Origin: CAZTCJ01 sp964612085
GTDB lineage: Bacteria; Pseudomonadota; Alphaproteobacteria; JAJFIK01
Reading direction: 5' to 3'
DNA: 33,716 nt
NCBI GenBank assembly: GCA_964612085.1
Contig: CAZTCJ010000036.1
Location: 1 to 33,716, forward strand
The notes beneath the pieces are model-generated. The model saw nothing but the letters and a program-made list of their open reading frames with translations. It made no database searches and was not told where the DNA came from. The position numbers were made by a program, and so were the translations under genes. Below, piece after piece: positions 24,233 to 31,618 of this stretch (positions within the stretch are counted from its first letter, which is position 1; each line of letters begins with the position of its first letter).

Positions 24233-24452
24233 CGCCCAATCGTTCGCCTGCCGTTCCGGGGAAAGGCATCATCCGTCCTGGGTGACCATGCCCGGCCTGG
24301 CGGTGTGCGCAGAGGCGTGGCGGTGCTCTCGTTTTCGTGTGTTTTTGTGATCGGGGACCGGTCTTACCTTCAGATCAGCGGGCCGTTCCGGTATGCATGA
24401 AGGGTTCGAGAGCGCTCGCACGAATGGTTTGAACGTAGAGGGAACATTCATC

Positions 24453-24908
24453 ATGACGACACTGAAAAAGACAGGCTTTTCCGCCTTTTCCCGCATGATT
24501 GCGGTCTTCGCCCTGATGCTGGCCGTGACGGCCGGCTGGGCCGGCAGCGCGCAGGCGGAAGATCTCGCCGGCGGCACCTGGGCGGTCCAGGAATACAAAA
24601 TCAGCGGCACCTGGCGCATCTATACGGAAGGCGACAAGACCTATATCGAGCTGAGCGATGATTTCCGCACGCGCCGCGCGCCGGATCTGAAGCTGTTCTT
24701 TTCGCCTCTGGCGGCCGATCAGGTTCGCAACAAGAACGCCACGGACGGCAGCCTGCTGATCGCCGAACTGGACAAGGCCCGGGGCGGTCAGCGCTATGAA
24801 ATTCCGGCGGGCACGGATTTCTCGGCCTACCAGTCGCTAGTTCTGCATTGCGAGAAATTTTCGAAACTCTGGGGCGCGACGCCGCTCGCCATCGAGAACA
24901 CCATGTAA
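24453..24908 (+). CDS. DM13 domain protein, secreted
   Basis: This 151-residue protein has a signal peptide ending at AQA-E (about residue 35). The rest is a single DM13 domain: GTWRIYTEGDKTYIELSDDFRT, APDLKLFFSP, then IPAGTDFSAYQSLVLHCEKFSKLWG with the conserved Cys (C133). DM13 is a beta-domain proposed to act in redox or electron transfer; here it stands alone. The ATG at 24453 follows GAGGGA. A terminator follows 17 bases after the stop. Confidence 0.88.
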   Translation: MTTLKKTGFSAFSRMIAVFALMLAVTAGWAGSAQAEDLAGGTWAVQEYKISGTWRIYTEGDKTYIELSDDFRTRRAPDLKLFFSPLAADQVRNKNATDGSLLIAELDKARGGQRYEIPAGTDFSAYQSLVLHCEKFSKLWGATPLAIENTM

Positions 24909-24925
24909 CCGGCAGACCGGAACGC

Positions 24926-24965
24926 AAAAAAGAGGGCGGCAGTCGATCAGACCGCCGCCCTTTTT
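24926..24965. terminator. Bidirectional rho-independent terminator
   Basis: GGGCGGC (24934-24940) pairs with GCCGCCC (24954-24960). The hairpin is flanked by A6 on the left (24926-24931) and T5 on the right (24961-24965), so it can stop transcription from both the DM13 gene and the convergent TonB receptor gene. Confidence 0.88.
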
Positions 24966-24982
24966 CATGTCTTTAATCAGGA

Positions 24983-27900
24983 TCAGAACCGTTTCGTGAC
25001 ATTCGCGAAATAGGTCCGTCCGAGGAAGTCGAAGCCCGCCGCCGTCACCGCATTGTTCCGGTTGGAGAAGATCTGCCCAGGCAGCGAGCCGCCATTGATG
25101 TCCTGGTCGATCCGCGGCGGTTCCTTGTCGAACAGATTGTTCACGCCGAACCGGAAGGTCCAGTCCTCGTTGTCATAGGTGATCGAGGCGTCGTGATACC
25201 AGACATCCTCCACGATGCCGTGGGAGATCCAGGTCGGCACCGTGTTGGGATCGCCGTCATTGAACAGGGGATCGAGCCGGATCGGGTTCGCCGGATTGAC
25301 GAAGCCTTCCGAACTCGTGCCGTCGATGAAGCGCGAACGCCAGAAGAAGGTGACATTCTCCCAGTTGATCAGCAGATTGTTCACGCTCTGCCATTCCGGC
25401 GTGCCGATCAGGCCCACATTGTCCTGCACAGGCGAGGTGTCGTCGATCTGAACAAGCTGCTCGCTCATGAAGGTGTTGGACGAGGACACTGACACGTTGA
25501 AGGTCTCGCCGTGGACATCGAACTCGATGCCGAAGCGGGCATTGAGGTCGAGGCCCTGGGCCGTCAGCGTACCGATATTGATGAAGCCCGCATCGATCTG
25601 CGTGATCACCTGCTGCTGGGGATCCGGCGAGGGCGAGCGCGTGATGCGGTCGCAGGCCGTCTGGTCGCGGTTCGACAGTAGATAGCATCGGTTCAGGATG
25701 TTCCGGGCATCAATCGATTCCACCGTATCGGCGATGTCGATATTGAACCAGGTGGCCGCCAGTTCGAAATCAAAACGGTCGAACCAGGGCTGCCGGAACA
25801 CGGCCCCGAAGGTCCAGGAGGTGGAGGTCTCCGCCTTCAGATCTTCCGATCCGCCATCGAGCACGTTGAAGTTCTGGGTCGCACCCAGACCGATCTGTGT
25901 CGGATCGAGTCCGTCATCGAAGCAGTTCTGCAAGGTGGCCGGGTTGCGCGGATCGAGTGCAGGCACATAGATCACCTGATTGGTGGCCGGATCGAGGATC
26001 TGCGCCTCGCCGGGCACGCCGCAGGGGTCGAGATTGTTCGATTCCGCCCGCACCGCGTCGGCCAGGAACTGTTCCCGCAAGTTCGGCGCCCGGAACGAGG
26101 TGCCGTAGGTGCCCCGGATCGTGAACCACTCCACCGGCTCGTAGACGCCCTGGGCCCGCCAGGTCCACTGGGAGCCGAAATTGGCTTCCTCGGTCCAGCG
26201 GGCGGCGGCATTGACTGTCAGGCTGTGGGCCAAAGGCAGATCCCGGAGGAACGGCACTTCCGTCTCGATGAAGAACTCCTTGAAGTTTGTTGCCCCCCGC
26301 GTGTTGCCTTCCTCGTTCGCCGACTCGCTGGCGAGCTGGAAATTGGTGGTGAGCAGATCGTTGTTGGAATCGATCTTGTCTTCGCGGAACTCGAAACCGA
26401 AGGCGAGCGGCACCGCGCCTGCGGGCAGTTCGGCGATGTCGCCGGTCAGGAACGCGGAGGCGACCGTCTGGGTGACCACGGTCTGGTTGGTCCGCAGGCC
26501 GATCAGATAGTCCTTGTCCGCGTCCGTGAACTGCTTGGTGCGCATCACATTGAAGAAGTCCGTGACTTGACACCCGGGTGCGCCATTGAGGAAGCCAAAA
26601 TCGGCGCCGTTCCGGTTGGGCGACACCGGTCCGCAGATCACGGTTCCGTCCGTGTCAAGACGCATGGTGTCGAGCATGAACGCCAGGTTCGGCTCGTTCA
26701 TGGCATCTTGCGAGGAGGTGCCGCGCGAGCGGCTGTAAATGCCGGTGAACTCATAGGTCCAGTTTTTCAGGCCAAAGAGGCCGCTGGAGTCCGGTTCCCA
26801 GCTCAGCGGAATGTCGCCGCGCAGGCCCAGCACGCCCCGCCACTGATCCACTTCCACGTCCCGCACCTGGCCGAAATCCGGGCTGGAGAAGACCGGGAAG
26901 GCAATGATCTGATTGTAATCCGTGGCGCCCAGGGTGCCGGCGGCCCGCTGATCCGCCGTGCGCTGAAGAGCGAGCCCCGCATAAGGGTTCTGCGGATTGG
27001 CGAACAGCATCAGATTGCCGTCCGCATGGGCCATCAGATTGCCGTTGCCGTCCACTTGCGGAATAAGCGACGGGATGCCGGGAAAGATCTGTTCTTCCGC
27101 CGCCCGCAGGATCTGCTGGCGGTTGTTGTAGGAAAACTCGAAGAACAGTTCGTCCGACTCCCAGAAATTAACGTCGAACGCACCGTTCACGAACAGGCTG
27201 AAACGGCGCAATGGGGATACCAGATCGGCCTCCCGGCGCTCGTCTTGCAGATTGTAGAAGTCCTGAAGGTCAGCGAACCGGCCCGTGGCCACGCCGGCGG
27301 GGCCACCCAGATTGGCTTCCGTCTCGAATTCCGGGATGCCGGTCGAGGTATTGAAATTGCCTGGCTGGAAATAGAGGAAGAAGGGCAGGCCGGTCTCACC
27401 GCCGAGCGCAGCGGCGGCATTGTCCGGCGTGCGGTCCTCGCACGGACCGGTGACCACGCGGCCATTGTCCGGGTTGCGTTCGATATTCCGGTTACAGAAG
27501 GAAAAGTCCCGGTCGCCGGTGGCCACGCGGGCCCGTTCGAAATATTCCGCCGCGATGGTGATATGGCCCCGGTCGAACACGGTGCCCATGATGCCGTTGA
27601 ACTGCCAGGTCTCGCCGCCCTCTTCCTCGGGCCGGGCGTAGAAACCGTTCAGTTCCAGGCCCTCGAACTCGTCGCGGGTGATGATGTTCACCACGCCCGC
27701 CACCGCGTCCGCGCCGTAGACGGACGACGCGCCATCGGTCAGGATTTCCACCCGCTCGATGATGCTGCTCGGGATCAGGTTCAGGTCCGGCTGGGTCGGC
27801 GCGCCGCGCACGCCCGCAGGCGCCAGGCGCCGTCCGTTGAGGATCACCAAAGTGCGTTCCGGCTCCAGGCCGCGCAACTGCACGGTGGCGCCGCCCAGGC

Positions 27901-28249
27901 CGTTGACCGGCACGTCTTCCAACACCGCCGTGCCCGAGCCGCCGGAGAAGGTGGCATCGAGCTGGGTGCCGGCCGCCACAGTCGATTGGGTGATGATGTC
28001 GGCCGTGTTCACAAGGCCGATGGAGCGCGCCAGTTCCCCGTCGATCACCTGAAGCGGCGAGGCGCTGGTGAAGGTGTCCCGTCTCAGGCGCGAGCCCGTG
28101 ACGGTGATCCTCTCTTCTTCTTCGAGGACCTCTGTGTCGGTATCGTCAGTTTCTTGAGCGTAAGCGCCGCTGACAGACAAGATCAGAGCGCTCACGGAGG
28201 CGAGCAGAAGCCGCCGCCGCGCACGGCGATCCGTTTGGATCTCAGTCAT
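24983..28249 (-). CDS. Large TonB-dependent outer-membrane receptor
   Basis: This 1088-residue protein has a signal peptide (ALILSVSGAYA-QE) and a TonB-box-like EERITVTGSRLRR. The plug has the form common in long alphaproteobacterial receptors (RTLVILNGRRLAPAGVRG..., RVEILTDGASSVYGADAVAGVVNIIT), followed by a long barrel with large loops. It ends in aromatic NVTKRF, as expected for outer-membrane insertion. At about 1.1 kb longer than the other receptor, it belongs to a different subgroup often linked to oligomeric or large ligands, though the ligand is unknown. It has no partner genes beside it on the same strand. The start is the ATG at 28249 with GGGAGAG upstream. Confidence 0.93.
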   Translation of the reverse strand: MTEIQTDRRARRRLLLASVSALILSVSGAYAQETDDTDTEVLEEEERITVTGSRLRRDTFTSASPLQVIDGELARSIGLVNTADIITQSTVAAGTQLDATFSGGSGTAVLEDVPVNGLGGATVQLRGLEPERTLVILNGRRLAPAGVRGAPTQPDLNLIPSSIIERVEILTDGASSVYGADAVAGVVNIITRDEFEGLELNGFYARPEEEGGETWQFNGIMGTVFDRGHITIAAEYFERARVATGDRDFSFCNRNIERNPDNGRVVTGPCEDRTPDNAAAALGGETGLPFFLYFQPGNFNTSTGIPEFETEANLGGPAGVATGRFADLQDFYNLQDERREADLVSPLRRFSLFVNGAFDVNFWESDELFFEFSYNNRQQILRAAEEQIFPGIPSLIPQVDGNGNLMAHADGNLMLFANPQNPYAGLALQRTADQRAAGTLGATDYNQIIAFPVFSSPDFGQVRDVEVDQWRGVLGLRGDIPLSWEPDSSGLFGLKNWTYEFTGIYSRSRGTSSQDAMNEPNLAFMLDTMRLDTDGTVICGPVSPNRNGADFGFLNGAPGCQVTDFFNVMRTKQFTDADKDYLIGLRTNQTVVTQTVASAFLTGDIAELPAGAVPLAFGFEFREDKIDSNNDLLTTNFQLASESANEEGNTRGATNFKEFFIETEVPFLRDLPLAHSLTVNAAARWTEEANFGSQWTWRAQGVYEPVEWFTIRGTYGTSFRAPNLREQFLADAVRAESNNLDPCGVPGEAQILDPATNQVIYVPALDPRNPATLQNCFDDGLDPTQIGLGATQNFNVLDGGSEDLKAETSTSWTFGAVFRQPWFDRFDFELAATWFNIDIADTVESIDARNILNRCYLLSNRDQTACDRITRSPSPDPQQQVITQIDAGFINIGTLTAQGLDLNARFGIEFDVHGETFNVSVSSSNTFMSEQLVQIDDTSPVQDNVGLIGTPEWQSVNNLLINWENVTFFWRSRFIDGTSSEGFVNPANPIRLDPLFNDGDPNTVPTWISHGIVEDVWYHDASITYDNEDWTFRFGVNNLFDKEPPRIDQDINGGSLPGQIFSNRNNAVTAAGFDFLGRTYFANVTKRF

Positions 28250-28602
28250 GGATCTCTCCCAAACCCCAATGATGCAATCCGCCGACGCCCCCAGCTCGCG
28301 GACCGGATGGGTTCTGGCCCCATCGCTTTGTTTTCGGTGTCCCGGCCTCTCAGGCCCTTATTTTTCTGTGTAAGGATGGCATTTCCTACAGGACCGGTTC
28401 ATGGAAGAGGGAAAGCTCAAGTCTGGCAAGCATTTGTACGCGGACCGCTGGTCGGCGCCAGGCGGCCATTCGTCGAATGATGATGTTCCAGGAACCGGTT
28501 ACACCGTTCGTCGCAGGCCGCTTTGCTTGGTATGCGGATCAAAACGGACCCGCATTGTGATGTTTTTGTCACGAAAGGCGCGCTCGGGCGACTGGGATCT
28601 TA
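28250..28602. other. Intergenic region upstream of the large TonB receptor
   Basis: No coding frame is convincing here. It must contain the promoter for the receptor. A 12-mer ATTTTTCTGTGT at 28360-28371 is also present at 21135-21146 ahead of the other TonB receptor, in the same orientation relative to the gene. No Fur box is visible within the first 350 bases upstream of this receptor. Confidence 0.45.
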
Positions 28603-28742
28603 GAGTCTGTTTGCAAAGGGGCACCACCGGCCCGCTCCCCCTCCCGACCGCCCAATTCAGGGTACCCTTGTGGGTGGTCGGGAGGGGGAGTGGGTCGGCC
28701 AGGCATGCGGAAACGCGTTGAAATGCGTTTCCAAACGGACAC
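28603..28742. mobile_element. MITE-like non-autonomous insertion element, 140 bp
   Basis: The ends are imperfect terminal inverted repeats, GAGTCTGTTTGCAAA on the left and GTGTCCGTTTGGAAA on the right (reverse complement), matching at 12 of 15 positions. The element is flanked by TTA on both sides (28600-28602 and 28743-28745), like the 3-bp TNA duplications of IS5/IS427-type elements. Inside is a perfect 15-bp inverted repeat (28635-28649 with 28676-28690) around the palindrome GGGTACCC (28660-28667). It encodes no transposase; frames across it are artefacts of the symmetric sequence. Confidence 0.65.
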
Positions 28743-28784
28743 TTAGTTCTGGTTCGCGGGCAGGCAGGGATCACGGCTCAAATA

Positions 28785-28799
28785 TGAGAATAATTTTCA
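28785..28799. promoter_or_regulatory. Fur-like box
   Basis: TGAGAATAATTTTCA has a 7-1-7 inverted symmetry with six of seven pairs matching and fits the Fur consensus TGATAATnATTATCA at 12 of 14 defined positions. It lies just ahead of a structured, terminator-ended stretch and 209-223 bases before the ATG at 29008. Confidence 0.5.
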
Positions 28800-28800
28800 T

Positions 28801-28974
28801 TTGCGCTTAAGTCGGGTCTGCTTTAAGGGTGTTATTGCGATGCATTCGCATATCCCTTGTCAGGCTCGGATGCATCGTTCCCGAGGACTGCTGCTCAGCA
28901 CCTCACCCGCATCCGGACGGCGATCCAAGGGATTGTCCACCCCTGCTTTTGCCGTCTGGATGCGGGCTTTTTTC
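28801..28974 (+). ncRNA. Candidate iron-regulated small RNA or 5' leader
   Basis: No protein-coding frame is convincing here. The strand folds into successive hairpins: TGCGA/TCGCA (28836-28840 with 28846-28850), CTCGG/CCGAG (28865-28869 with 28881-28885), and a 16-bp terminator stem. ATCCCTTG (28852-28859) is exactly complementary to CAAGGGAT (28926-28933) in the terminator loop, which permits an alternative fold. A Fur-like box lies directly upstream, and no plus-strand gene nearby would otherwise need this terminator. It could be a free sRNA or an attenuator for the gene at 29008. The transcript start is not defined. Confidence 0.35.
28906..28973 (+). terminator. Rho-independent terminator with 16-bp stem, 35 bases before a start codon
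   Basis: CCCGCATCCGGACGGC (28906-28921) pairs with GCCGTCTGGATGCGGG (28951-28966) with one G-T wobble, followed by C and T6 (28968-28973). The 29-base loop is long. It stops plus-strand transcription, yet the nearest plus-strand gene upstream ends at 24908 with its own terminator. Confidence 0.75.
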
Positions 28975-29007
28975 AGGCCATCCGGCCGATGACAGACAGG
29001 TAGTCTC

Positions 29008-29517
29008 ATGAGCGTTTCTCAGACCCCCCGCGACAGTCTTATTCCGGAGCTGGGCTTTGCCGCCGGTTTCGCCCTTTGGGGTTTTCGGGGCTGTGCCCTG
29101 GGGTTTTCTAAATGCTGCGTACTTGCGCGAGGGTATGAGCGGGAGTTGGGCGCCCAGGCCACGGATGCCTTGAATGGCTTGCTGGTTCTGGCCCAGATCA
29201 TCGGCCATGACGGCCGCCGGAAAGTGAAGCTGGGCTTTCCGGGCTGTATCGCCGCGACACCGGACGAATTGAGCCTGGTTGCCGCTTTGTCGGCGGCCCA
29301 GAGCGGCCAGGATCATCTGGCGGATGCGCATTTGACATGGCTTTTGGCGCGGATCCCGAGCGAGACCGCGAAAACCGCTGTGGCCCGGATCGCGGAGGCG
29401 TTTCTGAAAGCGGGCCTGATCATTACGCCGCCCGATGACGTGTCGATCAGTGTGCCCGACATTTCCCATCCGGCGTTCGGCGGGCGGCTTGTGCTCCATG
29501 AGGGCGGCCGGGCGTGA
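29008..29517 (+). CDS. Unrecognised Cys-containing protein
   Basis: This 169-residue protein has no signal peptide. A conserved-looking N-terminal stretch WGFRGCALGFSKCC carries C29, C36 and C37, with C80 later in KLGFPGC. The middle (ELSLVAALSAAQSGQDHLADAHLTWLL) is helical and the C-terminus is strand-rich. Clustered cysteines fit metal or Fe-S binding, or a redox role, but I cannot assign a family. The Fur-like box and terminator upstream suggest iron-linked control (inference). The RBS is weak (AGGTAGTCTC before ATG). It is convergent with the PAS/GGDEF gene, 25 bp apart. Confidence 0.7.
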   Translation: MSVSQTPRDSLIPELGFAAGFALWGFRGCALGFSKCCVLARGYERELGAQATDALNGLLVLAQIIGHDGRRKVKLGFPGCIAATPDELSLVAALSAAQSGQDHLADAHLTWLLARIPSETAKTAVARIAEAFLKAGLIITPPDDVSISVPDISHPAFGGRLVLHEGGRA

Positions 29518-29542
29518 GGCCGCGCGGTCAGGACCCGGCGCG

Positions 29543-30859
29543 TTAAGCCACTGCCGCCGGGGCCGTTTCAAGCTCTTTGCTCTGACGGGCCGGTTTCCCC
29601 GCCAAATCCCGCAGGCGGAGCACATCGGTCGTGTGGTCCGGAAACAGGGCATAGCCGATGATCACGCCAAGCTGGATCATCCGGTTCTGCCTTGGAACCG
29701 GTTCGGACAAACACGTGCCTATTTTTTGCGCGGCGTGTTGCACGCCTTCAACGGTCGCGCCCGAAGCCAGCAGAACGGCGAATTCCATATCGTCGATCTT
29801 GGCGGCGATGTCGCCGAACCGGGTTGTCGACCGGATCCGCTTGCCGATCAACTGCAATGTCTCCGTGTCCAAAGTCTGTTTCGGCCCGGACGGACCGGTA
29901 TTCGGGACGGGGTCGGATAAATGAATGGAGAGATAGGCGAGGGAGTTTTTATTGCGCTCGGCAATGGCGGCCAGCACGGTCAAAGCCTCGGCGAAATGGG
30001 TCACCGTCATGAGGCCGCTGACCGGATCGCGCGAACTGGTCTGCTGTATGGCGGCCTGGTTTTTCTCGACCGATGCCAGTTCGGACTGGTGTTGCTGAAT
30101 CTGCTGTTGGAGCGTTTTGACTTCGTTCTGCAGGGTCAGGGATCTCGTCAGGGCATCGCGCGTGGTATCGACGCGTAGCATGATCAAATGGCCCGGCACC
30201 TCGACGGGCATGGGCATGCGGCATCCCAAAATGGCTGCCTCGGGATCGAAATTGAACCGGAAGGCGGTCGGCACGGGTTCGGATGAACAGGCACAGGTCT
30301 GCAGGCTTTCGGCGATCCCTTCGGGAGACGTGGCGTAATAGGCGAGATCGTCACCCGTGCAGAGATCGATATTGGTCTTGAGCGTTTTGTTTCCCGCAAT
30401 CAGCCGTCCACGCATATTGACGACGAGAATGGGTTCGGATAACGCGTTGATGACGCATTCGCAGGTGGTTTTATCGATGCTTTGTTCGGGCTGCTCGATC
30501 TGGCGGTTAAGCGTTGTGAACTGATCGACCAGCTTATGTTTCTGGTCGATACGCAGCAGGATATGGATCTGGCCCGATCCGTCGGGCTGGCCGAGCCGGG
30601 AGCCCAAGGTGAGCTGATCGGCAGCCCCCTTGAAGGACAGCCGGATTGGGATCGGCGTGGAGGATGCGGCACACTGACGAAGATAATCGGTGACATTGTG
30701 CTCGCCTTCCAGATGGAAGGCCAAATGGTCGCCATAGAACGCCCCGACCAGATCTTTCGCCGCGTGATTGGCAATGGTCACCTTGCCTTTTTGGTCGACG
30801 ACCAAAAGCGGGTCCGTGAACGCATTCAGAACCGTTTCGCAGATCCGCATCCCTTCCAT
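29543..30859 (-). CDS. Tandem PAS-like sensor with degenerate GGDEF domain
   Basis: This 438-residue cytoplasmic protein contains two copies of a PAS-like module (about 5-105 and 132-232). Each starts C(E)xV(L/I)NA followed by a (P)LLVV or (P)ILVV strand and ends in a LLR(I/V)D-type strand. A coiled coil follows at about 241-272, then a GGDEF-like domain (about 277-420; RDPVSGLMTVTHF ... GVIIGYALFPDHTTDVLRLRDLAGKPA). The signature GGDEF reads DDMEF (356-360) and the metal Asp in the first strand is lost (SIHLSDP), so diguanylate cyclase activity is unlikely. It may bind nucleotide or act as a dimer switch. It is 20 bp downstream of the MetOD1 protein in one operon. Confidence 0.85.
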   Translation of the reverse strand: MEGMRICETVLNAFTDPLLVVDQKGKVTIANHAAKDLVGAFYGDHLAFHLEGEHNVTDYLRQCAASSTPIPIRLSFKGAADQLTLGSRLGQPDGSGQIHILLRIDQKHKLVDQFTTLNRQIEQPEQSIDKTTCECVINALSEPILVVNMRGRLIAGNKTLKTNIDLCTGDDLAYYATSPEGIAESLQTCACSSEPVPTAFRFNFDPEAAILGCRMPMPVEVPGHLIMLRVDTTRDALTRSLTLQNEVKTLQQQIQQHQSELASVEKNQAAIQQTSSRDPVSGLMTVTHFAEALTVLAAIAERNKNSLAYLSIHLSDPVPNTGPSGPKQTLDTETLQLIGKRIRSTTRFGDIAAKIDDMEFAVLLASGATVEGVQHAAQKIGTCLSEPVPRQNRMIQLGVIIGYALFPDHTTDVLRLRDLAGKPARQSKELETAPAAVA

Positions 30860-30878
30860 GCTGATCTCATCCTCATGC

Positions 30879-31421
30879 TCAATCGAGCTTGTAGTATTCT
30901 CGACCCTGAACGGTGTCGCTCGTCCGCGTGAGATGGACGGTCACCATGCATTCCGGGTCGCGGTTCGCGATGGCCGCGCTGATGTCCACGCGCGCATAGC
31001 CCAGATTTTCCGCTGCGATCTTCCCGAAGACATTCGATGTCATCATGCACAGGGACGGGCGGTCCTTGACCAGATCGCCGAAAGGGCAACGCCGGTTCTT
31101 GAAGACGATTTTCTCTTCGTCTTCATGGATGACATAAAAATCGCCGCCGATTCTGCGTTTCAGGTCGACCAGAACGTCGGCCACCTGATGTTTGGACAAG
31201 CTGCTGACATTCCAGGCGGCGCGATATTGCTTGTTGATGGTGTCGCCGATCCGGCCGCCGACCACATTGATGAAGCCGCGCGCTTCTTCCAGTCCGACCA
31301 CGTCCTGCAAGGTTCCGCTCAGCTCTCTGATCAATGTTCTGAAAAAGATATCGCTTTCGAGGGGGACATCGACGTCTTCGGCATGGGGCACGGCTTTTTG
31401 GCCAGGGGCGTTGAGAGACAT
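30879..31421 (-). CDS. Methanogen output domain 1 (MetOD1) protein
   Basis: This 180-residue protein has no signal peptide. The MetOD1 family pattern is visible: a helical N-terminal part (GFINVVGGRIGDTINKQYR) and a C-terminal part with RRCPFGDLVKDRPSLCMMTS and DPECMVTVHL. Conserved cysteines C112, C125 and C158 may hold a metal or act as a redox sensor, as is suspected for V4R-like relatives. It is probably the input or adaptor partner for the downstream PAS/GGDEF-like protein. It is divergent from btaA. Confidence 0.8.
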   Translation of the reverse strand: MSLNAPGQKAVPHAEDVDVPLESDIFFRTLIRELSGTLQDVVGLEEARGFINVVGGRIGDTINKQYRAAWNVSSLSKHQVADVLVDLKRRIGGDFYVIHEDEEKIVFKNRRCPFGDLVKDRPSLCMMTSNVFGKIAAENLGYARVDISAAIANRDPECMVTVHLTRTSDTVQGREYYKLD

Positions 31422-31490
31422 GGGCTTCCTTTCTATGAGGAAAGACGGCCACTACCCTAAGCCCACCACCCCTAATTGAGCTTTAAGCGA

Positions 31491-31526
31491 TTGACCCGCA
31501 TTTGACGAAATGGCTTTCGCCATTTC
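31491..31526. promoter_or_regulatory. TTGAC direct repeat and perfect 8-bp hairpin in the MetOD1/btaA divergent region
   Basis: TTGAC occurs at 31491-31495 and 31502-31506, an 11-bp period. GAAATGGC (31507-31514) pairs perfectly with GCCATTTC (31519-31526) around TTTC. On the minus strand the repeat reads GTCAA twice with the 11-bp spacing of Pho-box half sites, but the match is weak. Either may be an operator for btaA or for the divergent signalling operon. Confidence 0.3.
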
Positions 31527-31618
31527 CCATAAGATTCACGACAAACGGGGCGCGCTCTGGCATACTCCCGCGTAAGATGACGGAATCACATCCGTCGCTG
31601 GGGAGGGATCGGCTACTC

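Noticed and set aside
26225..28480. 751-codon plus-strand frame
   Set aside because: Antisense to the larger TonB receptor; an artefact of high GC and codon bias.
28499..28774. Small genes over the 28.6-kb region on either strand
   Set aside because: The frames exist on both strands because the MITE is a near-perfect inverted repeat; there is no RBS or protein-like composition.
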